Positions 34,700 to 47,800 of a stretch of DNA of 64,000 nt are shown piece after piece. Within the stretch, counting starts at the first letter, position 1; each line of letters opens with the position of its first letter. A program made the position numbers and the translations under genes. Under the pieces are notes generated by a model, which saw only the letters and a program-made list of their open reading frames with translations, did no database searches and was not told where the DNA came from. The DNA is taken from contig NC_074711.1 of the NCBI RefSeq assembly GCF_947242115.1, forward strand, positions 42,780,463 through 42,844,462. The letters are read 5' to 3'. Source of the stretch: Biomphalaria glabrata. Its lineage: Eukaryota; Mollusca; Gastropoda; Planorbidae.

Positions 34700-36340
34700 A
34701 ATAAAAGGTCAGAATGAAATAAAATTACATACATAATATAAATAAATTACTTTTCAGGTCTAGTCTAGAGTCTAGACAATATTTTTTTATACAATAGGGG
34801 GGATAGTACATAGATCTATAAGATCTAGATTTAGATAATAAATGTAGGGTTTATTATTATAAACTATATTATAATATAGATCTAGATTCTACATCTCTAT
34901 ACTATGAAATTTAAATGTATAAAAATTAATATATATAACTGAGAATCACTAAACATATATTACTGTATTTACAATAGTAAATTGTATTAGATGAATAACT
35001 TCATACAAAGTTTAAATAATGAATATACTCACATTTCTACTAGATCTGATAAGTACAAAACTTGTCTCTAAGAGTATGTCTTTACTCTACAAGGTTTACA
35101 TCCAGACTGAAGGTTCTAGATTCCGCGTTACCTCCCAAATCATTTCTAACTCTGCCCTGGAGGTTTCCTTTCGCCAATCCAAATACTGAAGCCAAGATGT
35201 GGGTTAATCACATCGGATGTGATGACGTCAGGGAAAATTTTGACACATGCACGCGCAGTTTTTCCGTACTGGGCATAGATATGTTAAGTTTATTTTAAAC
35301 TAGACTTTGATTTATAAATCAATACATGTATGGCAGTGATGCCCAGTTCTTGACATTGTTCACAGATGCTTCGACTCCACAATAATATGAAATTGTTTCC
35401 CCTTATGATACGATTTGTTGTGCCACCGTTCGAGGGAAAGCGAATTCATCGATTTAGAATATCACAGATTCTTGTGCTATGGAAAGACGGTTAGCTCTGA
35501 AGCCTTCGGTGGAGCGACTATTTAAATTATATCCTGCTTAGAATTTTTTTTTCTTTTCTCAATAGAAGTGCCCCACCATATATTCAAAAGCTTCTTTGAA
35601 AACCCATGTGCTGAATTGTGGCTGCATTTTGTACACAACATTGTGACAATATTCCATGCAGCAGTTCTGTTTATTTAGCATGTATGATACATGGATACAC
35701 AAAGGACGTAACTATCTTCTCTTTTGAAGTATGTAATTTATAAGAAGATTGTGGGACACCAAATACTAGTTTAAGATTTAGTTAATACTTAGAACCTAGA
35801 TTATTCTAGATAGATGTCTGGTATATGTCAATCTAGTTAAAGAATAAAGCTAAATAACTTTAATTTTTGTATTTTTAGTAAGCTAAGTAAGAAATAGTTT
35901 AATTAGTTTAGTTACTACTTAACTTTACCTCTATGCTATTTATATAGATTCTAGATCCAAGTTAATTTCTAAGAATAGATTCATTATTATTAGAATATTT
36001 AATCTACTAGATTTAGTTTCTGAGCATTTATAAAACTGACATGACTCATTCATTGATTTAAGTATTATCACATTGATATAAAAAATGCTCTCTCTAATTT
36101 TATAAATAGAGGTCTAAATATATATACTGAATTTACTAGATTTAGTGACTTAAGTAATTAATAAATTTATATTTATAATTAAATATAAAATATATTGTAT
36201 ATCAATAATTTAATGACAATCTCATCTTTAGGACATTAATTATTCCCATCTCACAATGTGCATGCGTTTTTCTTACCCTATGTTTTTTAAATTACAGATG
36301 TTCCAAAAGATAAAAAAAAAAAAAAATTGTAAACAAGATT
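34700..36340. other. AT-rich intergenic spacer, no gene recognised
   Basis: AGATCT/TCTAGA-rich DNA continues here. A patch at 35190-35275 has a TGACGTCA palindrome (35223-35230) and gcacgcgcag. It could be a fragment of a repeat or of a distant promoter, but no gene can be tied to it. Confidence 0.4.
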
Positions 36341-36356
36341 ATATCCTACACATATC

Positions 36357-37058
36357 CAGGGTCGGTCCTACAGAATGCGGGGCCCTATGCGAAACAGATT
36401 GCGCAGGGCCTAGTCTTGGTAGGGATAAGGATAATACGTGAAAATTAAGATTTTGTATTAGAAAATAAATTCGTCTTTGCATTTTATTCATACTTTACTA
36501 AGTATGAAATCACTGTCAAATTAGATTTATGAGCCATCTACAGTAGATAGTACTTAGTTTTCCAGCAAAAAGCCGATAAACATTCAGATCTGCCTCTTAG
36601 ATTTACTATCGACTAGGAAAATATCGTTTTTTTTTTTAAGAGGTCGAGATAGATTTAGATCTATATTTATATGCCAGTGACCATTAAAGTAAATTAAGTA
36701 TTTGAACTGCTTTTTTTGGTTAAAATTCGCCTTATTATTACATTTTTATTAAATGAAAGCTGAAAATGACACTTTTTTTTTTTTTTTTTTTGCAAGTAGA
36801 TTTGACATTTTCCATATTGAATGACACCCTAAAAAAAACAATTTTTTCTGTTTTTAAGAATTAAGAAGATTTTAATAATTTCAGGAGATTTGCATGACTT
36901 TTTCGTATATTTTGCAATTTCAGGAGAATTCCAGAAATCCTTTAATAATAAGTTGAAATGGTTTAATTAAATAATGTACACCTAGAATTCGCGCGGGGGC
37001 TCTGAAAGTGCAGGGCCACTGCAGCCGCATAGGTTACAGTGACCCAAGACTGGCCCTG
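36357..37058. mobile_element. hAT MITE, 702 bp
   Basis: The left end CAGGGTCGGTCCTACAG and the right end read backwards, CAGGGCCAGTCTTGGG, are inverted. The 8-bp flanks cacatatc and catgtatc agree at six positions, fitting an aged hAT target duplication. The inner sub-ends also pair loosely (gcggggccctatgcg against cgcataggttacag). No transposase frame is present. Confidence 0.7.
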
Positions 37059-37239
37059 CATGTATCCATCAGTTTACAATTTAGCCATGCATGTTAATCA
37101 GAGACTTAAACTCTGCTTTAGTAGTTATTGGATTCCTGGCTGATTCTGGCAGCCCATTCTATGCTCTTTTCTAATGAATAGCATTAGGGAAGAAAGTGCA
37201 CTTGTACAAATTTGGGTCCTAGCATCAAATATGAATATT

Positions 37240-38847
37240 GTTTATTTGACAAATTATTAACATGTTGTATGCATTTAAAATTGAACAAGTTTATTATGAA
37301 GGTTAACTAAATATTTTGTTCTAAACAAAACCAGGAACTTGAACTGACAAATCTTAAAATACAAGGATATTAGAATGAACTTCACCTTGGGAAAATTTTG
37401 TTGTTTGTCACTTCTCTGTTTTGAGCTTTTTTTTTTTTTTGTTGTTAAATTCTTTATATCAGTTGTATGTATTTTATATCACTTGCCCCATAGATCACAT
37501 GGTCTGAAGGGGGGTACTTAACTTATTTTTCTTTTTACTGTTCTATGTTAAGTACTATATAACTAGAGTACCTTTGCATTTCATTACCGTGATTATTTAT
37601 CTATATTATTTTGTTAGCATACATCATTTATTTTCATCATATATATATATACTTGCTGATTCTTGTTCTTTGTTTTAAATGTCAATTTGGCATGTATATC
37701 CTCCCTCCTAAAAAAACATTCTTTGGCTCCTAATTCCATATCAAGGTAGTATAGAACTAACCCTTGAAACATGTCTTTTGTACCTTTATACCTGAATACA
37801 CACTACAATGCGCTAAGGCTATTCAATATTTTTAAATCATGTTTACTCCGCAATCCAAAAAAAAAAAAAAAAGAAAGAGAAATTTATTGATCTAAGTGTG
37901 CAATTTTTTTTATTCTTTAATTTATTTACATAAAGGAATTATTTTGTGCCGTGAAACATTTGTATTTGTTAAAACCTATTGGGGTAAATATATTTTAAAG
38001 AAAACATTAATTTGGGAAAATTAACTGCTGTTCGTTTCATAGTGTGCTTTATTATGCCAAGTAATATTGACAATGAAGTACAATGCAAGTAATAAGAGGT
38101 TAATATTATGCATTTTTTTTGTTTAATTTCCAAATATATGACACTTTTACTTAATTTGGTAATTTAGCTGGAGGGGGGGGGGGTCCAAATTTTAAAATCC
38201 CCTTGGGCCCCCACTTGAGGGAAGGGACCCCAAATGAGTGCCTGAAATATTTTTTTACACTAAATATTACGCCATTATCTCATCTCATGATGTCGAACGT
38301 CAAAAGGCATGGGCCTCTAAAGAGGTCAAACTCCCTCCGTGCCCCCAAATCTCAAGCTATGCCACTGTATAAATCCCTTTATTGATTGCTGTACATACAT
38401 TTAGTCAACATTGCCTCATGTAGCACAGAAATCGAGATAATCTGTTGTTTTTAGTGTTTATAAAAAATTATATATATTTTTATGGTACTATAACATAGTT
38501 TTAGTTATATTCAAATGTGGATTCATTTATTTTATACCTTGCTGTTAGGAAAAAGCATAATTCTTTTTCAATTTCAATATCTTTGAACAATGACGGCATT
38601 ATGAGATATATATTGGACACAGTCATCTTTGTTCTAATTACCAACCACTCTTATTTGATTACACAACTATTTTCTCCCTTATATTTAACAGCTTTCTCTT
38701 CCTTTTTGTTTTTGTTACCTTTATTTCACTTTTATTCTCTTCAATTGTTTCCTCAGTTGTGTTTAGAGAAATGTGGATATTCTTGAAAGTGTAATGTTCA
38801 AGGGATAGACATTTACAGCATTGAGACTCTATTCAAGGCTTTTAGCC
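37240..38847. other. Spacer upstream of the Rab11-FIP-like gene
   Basis: AT-rich with several poly-T/poly-A runs. Near 38178-38368 there is a G-run followed by a block ending caagctatgccactg; read backwards this starts CAGTGGCATAGCTTG, resembling one end of a hAT-like element, but I did not find the other end. In the frame of the downstream start codon the sequence is open back to about 38809, and an AG at 38818 could be an acceptor, so a 5' UTR exon further upstream is possible. Confidence 0.4.
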
Positions 38848-41800
38848 ATGGAGGCTGATGAAGTCACTGTTGTAGGTAAGTTGTCTTTTTTTTATGAGAA
38901 AAAAAAAAAAGAATGTACCTATTTATGTATTTGGAACTTATGGTGCTCCAAAGTATTTGAAAGCTTAAATATCAAACTGAAGTGTTTCTTGATTCTGTTA
39001 CTGGCTGTTTCTTTGCTTTGAGAGTTTGTAAATGCTTGTTGGTTGTTATGGCTACCTGAAACACAAGACTTCCACTTCCCCCCAAAGTCAACCTTAAAGG
39101 GAAACTCCGATGGTTTTGACAATTTTTGATATAATATGTGTTTTGATTTATAGATAATGAATATATTATTCTTTTTTTTTTATTTGCAAGAATAACTTAG
39201 TAATTGATGTTTTTGTGACATAATTTTTCTGCGCATCCAAAACAGTCAGATTTTCACTTAATTTCTGTGTGACGTCACGAGTGTGCACTCAAATCCTATA
39301 GATAGGGAGGCTAAAAAAATTTATCTTTGATAAAAAAAATTTACGTTAGTACATCATTAAAATACTTTAAAAGAAATTTCTAATGGTGTATAAATTATGA
39401 CTGTATGTGTGACCGTAAGAAAATTATGATTTTTTTTGTGCCGTTTTGACCTAACATTGGTTGACATGGAAAAAGTGATGAGAGAGCTTGACGCTGGCTC
39501 AGCCGGCGAGACACACCCCCAAGGTCAAAAGTTAAAAAGTTGGAATTGAGTTTCGTAGACGATAGATCTACTTATTAAATAAGAAATTTAATAGTAGATC
39601 TAGTATTCGTAGTAAATTTCTAGCTCACAAATCTGATTCATTTATATTTATGAACTTCAGTTGTTTAAAATGTCTCAGTAGTATCATTAATTGAATTCTT
39701 TGGCCTGGAAATCCAATGTATTGTTGGTACTGCACCTGGTATTAACTTCAATTTTGTTCAAATCCCATTTCCACAGCAATGAAGTTGCTGAAACAGCTTC
39801 TCTGTCTCAAAATGGTTTGAGCATAAACAGGAATTAGCTAATGCCTTTGTAAAATATTTGCTCTTCAGGCGAATAAATTTTCCCCATTTTCTCTTTAAAA
39901 CTTCATCTCTTGGAAACAAATGAAAAGAGACACTAATTTCTGTATCAGCATACTTGCTGATTTTATCTTTGTGATTGGAACTACTGCAACAAGCTGAAGA
40001 ACAATATTTAATTTTCTTCAAGTAGAAATAGAGGTTTATATCTAGAATATTATTTATAAACAATGACCGATTATAAATCAATGTGGAGACTAGATCTAGC
40101 TGTGAAGCGTAACAATAAATGCAATCCAATAGGTCTAGATCTAGACTAGAGAGTTTATCGGTTATATAGGTCTAGATCTATATTTAGCCAGCACCCTTGT
40201 GACGTCACGTTTTTAAAAACTAAAAACATCTTGCAGAACCCCGTTTTTTGGGGGGCGTGGAGAATTTTCTGTCTAATTTATTAAATATAACATTTTCCGA
40301 GCATTTAAATAAAAAATGATATAATGTTTACTATTACAACTTTTTACGCAGAATTTAAATATGTCAATAACTAAAATTTGAAAAACTATCGGAGTTTCCC
40401 TTTAACAGGCCTTGGGGAAGTGTCTTATGAGGGGCTCACATATTTTTATGATGGGCTGATGATGTCAAAGAGGCTCTGTATCACAGGACTTGACAGTGGT
40501 GGTAACCTCACTATAGTCATCTCCAAAGGCTGTCACTGTTCCTTCCAAACAGACCTTAAGACCTTGACTTTAAAAAAAAAAAATCAAATGAGACTATGAT
40601 AACTTTGTGAGAAACTATTTCTACTGGACTAAAGGATATATATAGTTTTGATGTGATTGAAGTTAAAGTCTGTTAATTGCAGTGCTGACCTCACAACAAC
40701 TGTTTGGCTTAGGAATGGGTGATAACCCTTTCACTTGATTTATGGACACATGGGTTGAATTTTATATTAACAAGATTTTATCTCTTTTAATGCTAATCTC
40801 ATCATTTGTGAACTATCTCCAGTACAGTATTGTGTTCTGAATTCCAATGGAGAAAGTTTAAATGTATTCTTTGTAAGTAGATCTACCTTCCCAGGCCATT
40901 TAGGCAGCTCTGAATGTTAGAGCACTTTGACATAAACCCACCACATTGTGTCCCTACACCTCCACACCATTGACCCTGATATGTTTTTGTTTTTTAAGTA
41001 ATACACCTCTTTACACACTCTCTTCTGCACTCTGACAAGTAAATCCCAATTGTTTTGACATTGTCTCCACCATTATGGACAACACATTTTATCATTTCAA
41101 AAGAGCAGTAACTTAATATTAAATCAATTGGGTTTGACCTTTTGGTTTAATAATGGTAGACTATACTTTTAATTTGCAATTCTCTGCTACTGAAAACATG
41201 AGAACACAAAACTAACCAACCTATATACCAAGATAAATCAGCATGCTTTTGAAATGTTGCTTATACATACAAACAAATCACAATTTATCTTGAGTTTTTT
41301 TTTCTAGTTATTCTGCTAGTAAAATAAACTTAATAAAAATGTGTCATTAACTGTATAAACAAAACTAGATGATCGAAATGCCATTTTCCTTTCACTGGAA
41401 TGTTTAAGTGAGACTTGATGGAAGCTCTCTACTCTGAGTATAATAAATCTCTTTAATTTAAAACTATAAATAATGGTTCTCAAACTGGGCCATGCACTCC
41501 AAGTAGGCCTAAGTGATGCTGACTGCTAGAAGGGTTGTTAAACTGGGAAGGTGTTTGGACCAACCTCTATGTGTGTTGCAACTCGTCTAAGGATTTGCAT
41601 ATTGTTTGTAAATATATTTTTAGCTGCACTTTAACCATTTTGTTTTCACTTTTATCAATCTATGTATCTCAACGTAAACCTTGTTGCCTGTTTTATTTTT
41701 ACTAAATGCACATGGGATTGAAACTAAGAATTGGCAGTGTGTCTAATGTAACATATTGGTTCTGGCCGAGCCATTTCATAAAGTGTGAACATGTGTGGCT

Positions 41801-44800
41801 CTATAGTTATTGAACATTTTAATACGGCTTCGATAATGTATGCATGGTTCCCCTTAGGAAGCAAATAAAAAGAAATGTCATTATTTCGTTAAAAAACATA
41901 GCAAGGTTTGTGTCTAAAATAGTTATATGTATGTATGTACAAATTAATAGTAGTACTCTTTATTATCCCTAAAGAATGGTGTTTAACAACACAGATTTAT
42001 AATTATAAGGAGATAAATTCATGCAATGTAAATCTAGGTCACCACGGTACTCATTAATCACCATCTGACGTAATGTGATACAGTAACCGTATTGTGGTGT
42101 CACCCATTTGTTGTGCTATAAATAGCGCCACTCTCGTAGTACGAGATGCAATGACGTCACTCAGTTAATGATCAACTAAACCCATTCTCTGAGAGTCGTA
42201 AAACCCCAGAAATGAATAACAGATCTCCCTGTGTGTGATTAAACTATAGTTATGTACAATATGATGATACGTGTGCATTGGGGCGAAAGCGGTGGGGATA
42301 ATCTGATTCAAACAATGGATGACATGCAGTGAGATAGATACACGTGAACTAGCAGACATCCGGTACACTTCTTCGAACAAGAAACAATCGATTTTTTTGT
42401 TGACTTTCGCAAAGTTAAACTTGTTTTGCGGCTTTATACAAAATGTTTTTTAACAACTATTGGCATGTGTCCAGTTGAACCTAACATATAGATCTAAAGT
42501 GACGCCTGTCTCTTTGAAGAACCATTCAGTTTTTTTTTTCACCGAGGTAGTTTGTGCTAGTTCACAGCACCTCCCCCTTTTTTGTTTGAAATAGTGAAGT
42601 ACACAACTTATACTACTTTGTTTTTTTTGTTTGAAATAGTGAAGTACACAACTTATACTACTTTGTTTTTTGTTTGAAATAGTGAAGTACACAACTTATA
42701 CTACTTTGTTTTTTTGTTTGAAATAGTGAAGTACACAACTTATACTACTTTGTTTTTTGTTTGAAATAGTGAAGTACACAACTTATACTACTTTGTTTTT
42801 TTGTTTGAAATAGTGAAGTACACAACTTATACTACTTTGTTTTTTTTTTGTTTGAAATAGTGAAGTACACAACTTATACTACTTTGTTTTTTGTTTGAAA
42901 TAGTGAAGTACACAACTTATACTACTTTGTTTTTTGTTTGAAATAGTGAAGTACACAACTTATACTACTTTGTTTTTTTTGTTTGAAATAGTGAAGTACA
43001 CAACTTATACTACTTTGTTTTTTGTTTGAAATAGTGAAGTACACAACTTATACTACTTTGTTTTTTTGTTTGAAATAGTGAAGTACACAACTTATACTAC
43101 TTTGTTTTTTTGTTTGAAATAGTGAAGTACACAACTTATACTACTTTGTTTTTTGTTTGAAATAGTGAAGTACACAACTTATACTACTTTGTTTTTTTGT
43201 TTGAAATAGTGAAGTACACAACTTATACTACTTTGTTTTTTGTTTGAAATAGTGAAGTACACAACTTATACTACTTTGTTTTTTTGTTTGAAATAGTGAA
43301 GTACACAACTTATACTACTTTGTTTTTTTGTTTGAAATAGTGAAGTACACAACTTATACTACTTTGTTTTTTTGTTTGAAATAGTGAAGTACACAACTTA
43401 TACTACTTTGTTTTTTTTGTTTGAAATAGTGAAGTACACAACTTATACTACTTTGTTTTTTTTGTTTGAAATAGTGAAGTACACAACTTATACTACTTTG
43501 TTTTTTGTTTGAAATAGTGAAGTACACAACTTATACTACTTTGTTTTTTAACGGATATATTTCCCCCTTCTTGTTTTTACAAAGCTAATTAGCATTATAC
43601 CAACTCACTCTGTCTGTCTGGTACAAATCTTGTACACGTAATTTCTCAAACTTCTCGGAACAAGTTGAAACTTTGCATTGCATTCATTGTTGTTGACAAC
43701 ATTTACATCAATCTAAAACTTGACCATTTATTTGATCAACTAGATCTAGATCTAGTAATTAATTAAATGTGTTTCCTATAGAGACAGTGCAAGCTATGGG
43801 GAGATAAGCCTTGTATAGAGCATGAGGTTGTTGACTAAAATGTAGAACCTACCTACAGATAACCATAAAGTCTTATATTTGTATAAGTAATGCGTAAGGC
43901 CTATATGTGTAGCCTCAGAGGCTTAGACCTTAGAGCACTGAGCATGTCAAAAGCATGAAACTTGCGCTAAACATAACCAATTCTAAAACTATTTCAAATC
44001 GTACAAATGTATTCTTGTTAACCTAGATGTATTCAAAACAAATGACACGATTGATTCAAAATATTTGATACCAGTTTACTCTTTCCTTTTGTTTAACCTA
44101 ATTTGTTCTATTTGACTTGTTGACGCGTGTACCTTGTTGATCGTCCAAGAGCTGAGCCGAAGGCTCTTCGAGCTCTAAGTTTGAAAAAAACCCTGTTTGA
44201 GCGTCAAACAGTAAAAAAAAACAACAACCTGTCTGAACCACCGTTCTGTCTGGGAGAGACTCGAGTCAATGCCTATGTAAAGCATTGCTGTTTCTAATGC
44301 CTTTGGCATCCCCGGACGCATGCTTGGCTGGTCATGGCCGAAGGCCGAGGGCACCGGGAGCCTCCGCCATTTTCCTTCGCTATACCAAGCTAACCGTGCG
44401 GGAGTCGCCATTCATGTAACGGTCCCTTGAGGAACGGCGAATGGATTTGTGACAGGTTTATGGGGACTCTTTTAACAACTCGCCCGTGCAATGGGTCGAC
44501 TCTCGACTTTTGTGTTGCTACCCATTTAGCCTAACCACTTCCTCTAATGGTCGTTTCCACACGAGCGCCACGATGAGGCCTTGCTCGCGATGTGTGTACC
44601 TACACTTTCCTCGAGTGTCTGTCACCCAAATCAAACAATACATGAATTACATGCTTAGCTCATTAACTATTCAAACTAATAGAAAAGTAGCTGCTTAAGG
44701 TAGTAACCTACTTGGCATAGTAATAAACCTGCAGTTTGTGGTTACCATAGTACTGAACATTCGCTTTAGTCAGCACATTGAACTTGTGATAGGCAGCTTG

Positions 44801-47800
44801 GAAAGTTTAGGTGTTTGCGGTGTCAACTAAAAAAAATCGACCAAAGAAGATACCCATTATAATACATGCGGTAGGCCTATTATGTTATATAATGAATGAA
44901 ACGGTGCTGTAACAAGGCCTCGTTGTGTCAAGGTGGTTAGTCTGTTAAGAAATAGTTGTGAAAACTACGTCGTGAATCTCCTTTAGAATGGAGCTGTCAT
45001 TTTTTATTTTTTTTTCTATAGCCAACACACGTGATCACAGATTGGCTACTTTTGGAAGTTCTACATATTTATTAGATTTACCTAGGGTTAGGGTTAGATT
45101 TACCCTCGCCAAATGACTTAGGCTAATTACTGTAGATTTACTGCATTGTTGAAAGTTGGTGACAACCTTATTCAAAGCTCGCCCATTGTTTCATTTGTTG
45201 TTGGTCAGAACTCCAGGAAAAGAATAGACTGCCTTCTTTTGTAGTGAATACGTTTAGTCACCCCCCTCCCCCTTTTTTTTTCCCCCATTGTGGGTTACTC
45301 AAACACAATGTACCTAAACACATACACACAATGATGGGTAGTCATTTTTTTTCAACAATGTCTGACTGTGTAAATATGTGTACTCATCAAGTGATAGATC
45401 ACAGCAGTGCACACGTCTGCAGCTTGTCTCCCCCTAGTCACCTAGTGACAATTGAGATGTCGCCAAAAATGAGATAAGCCCACCGTGCATGTACAGTGCG
45501 GTGGCAATGTCAAGGACATGGGAAAGAATGGCTTGATGTTGAATCGTATGACTTGTAGACTAGGTCTTTAGGTTAGACCAGTGATGCCCAACCTTATTCG
45601 GTCTGCGGGCCATTTTAATTCTCGGCATTCGTGTCGCGGGCCATAACACCAAAAAGAAAAAAAAATTAAATATAGGCCTACAATAAGCTATTTTTAATAG
45701 TTTTATTTGTGGACCTACTTACATAAATTAATGTGATGCATGAAGTTTATCCAAAACAATCTTCTGAATATCTGGCTGCATAGATGAAACACCAAGTCGG
45801 AGCACTGAATCAAGATGTTCGTCCGTGGGGCGATTACGTCACATGGTTTTCGCCCGTTTCATCATTGAAAAAGTTTGTTCCCACAAATAAGTGCTTGAAA
45901 ACATTGTGATCATCCTTAGCGCTTGCTCTCGAAGATTTGGAAACGTTTCTGCAGGTAACATGGCGTAAAGTCAATGGTCTGCATCACTTAAAATTTGTCA
46001 AGCAGGGATGTCTGGCTTTGTAAGTCAATCAGTTCCAGTTGCAGATCTGTCGGGGCACTTGACACAAGCAGGGATGTCTGGCTTTGTAAGTCAATCAGTT
46101 CCAGTTGCAGATCTGTCGGGGCACTTGACACAAGCAGGGATGTCTGGCTTTGTAAGTCAATCAGTTCCAGTTGCAGATCTGTCGGGGCACTTGACACAAG
46201 CAGGGATGTATGGCTTTGTAAGTCAATCAGTTCCAGTTGCAGATCTGTCGGGGCACTTGACACAAGCAGGGATGTCTGGCTTTGTAAGTCAATCAGTTCC
46301 AGTTGCAGATCTGTCGGGGCACTTGACACAAGCAGGGATGTATGGCTTTGTAAGTCAATCAGTTCCAGTTGCGGATCTGTCGGGGCACTTGACACAAGCA
46401 GGGATGTCTGGCTTTGTAAGTCAATCAGTTCCAGTTGCAGATCTGTCGGGGCACTTGACACAAGCAGGGATGTCTGGCTTTGTAAGTCAATCAGTTCCAG
46501 TTGCAGATCTGTCGGGGCACTTGACACAAGCAGGGATGTCTGGCTTTGTAAGTCAATCAGTTCCAGTTGCAGATCTGTCGGGGCACTTGACACAAGCAGG
46601 GATGTATGGCTTTGTAAGTCAATCAGTTCCAGTTGCGGATCTGTCGGGGCACTTGACACAAGCAGGGATGTCTGGCTTTGTAAGTCAATCAGTTCCAGTT
46701 GCAGATCTGTCGGGGCACTTGACACAAGCAGGGATGTATGGCTTTGTAAGTCAATCAGTTCCAGTTGCAGATCTGTCGGGGCACTTGACACAAGCAGGGA
46801 TGTCTGGCTTTGTAAGTCAATCAGTTCCAGTTGCGGATCTGTCGGGGCACTTGACACAAGCAGGGATGTATGGCTTTGTAAGTCAATCAGTTCCAGTTGC
46901 AGATCTGTCGGGGCACTTGACACAAGCAGGGATGTCTGGCTTTGTAAGTCAATCAGTTCCAGTTGCAGATCTGTCGGGGCACTTGACACAAGCAGGGATG
47001 TCTGGCTTTGTAAGTCAATCAGTTCCAGTTGCGGATCTGTCGGGGCACTTGACACATCGGCAGCAAACGGATTTTCAAAAAGACGGATATCATTTTTTAA
47101 ATTCTGAAAATCCACAAATCTTTCACTGAAATTATTCATCAAGAGCCTCAGAAGTTTGATCATTCTTTCTTTAGGGAAAGACATATTTAGCTGCTTATCA
47201 TTTTGTAGAGTGGTACAGGTTGGAAAGTGGACAAGATGCACTCCTTCCGCCTGTTGAATGTAGAGTTGCAATTTTGTTTGGAAAGCGCTTATGTCAGCGT
47301 ACACATGCGAAATCAATTTGTCTTTCCCTTGTAGTTTGGTGTTGAGTTCATTTAGATCTGATGTGATGTCGCATAAAATAGCCAAATCCCACAACCATGA
47401 GGGGTCGTTCAGTTATGGCACTTGTTTTGATTTATCGGTCATAAATATTTAAATTTCGTGTCTCAAATCAAAAAAACGTTTTAACACCTTTCCTCGGCTT
47501 AACCAGCCCCGCACTTCACTGCGAAATAGAACGTCTTCATGTTCGGACTCGGAAAAAGTCTTCATTGCTCTACTTAAGATGTGAGCAAATCTGTAGCTGG
47601 CCCTTATCGCAGACTCATTTTCTTGTCTCTTTTTGTTAAATATTCCTGTCAATCTCCCAATCTCTAGTCTTAACTTGGCAATCTTGTCTTCGCGGCTCAA
47701 ACCAAGAATGCCACCATATGTGTTTGGCTTCATAATGCCTTTTAATGTTATGTTCTTTAAAAACAGCCACACTTTCTTTACAAATCAAACATGTTGGCTT

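Noticed and set aside
45078-45092. Telomere-like TTAGGG motif
   Set aside because: Only two hexamers (tagggttagggtta); too short to be a telomeric tract.
45995-47129. Two long plus-strand frames (370 and 373 codons) over the 66-bp array
   Set aside because: They are the other strand of the hAT transposase repeat; the 66-bp period keeps every frame open, and neither has any family match outside the repeat.
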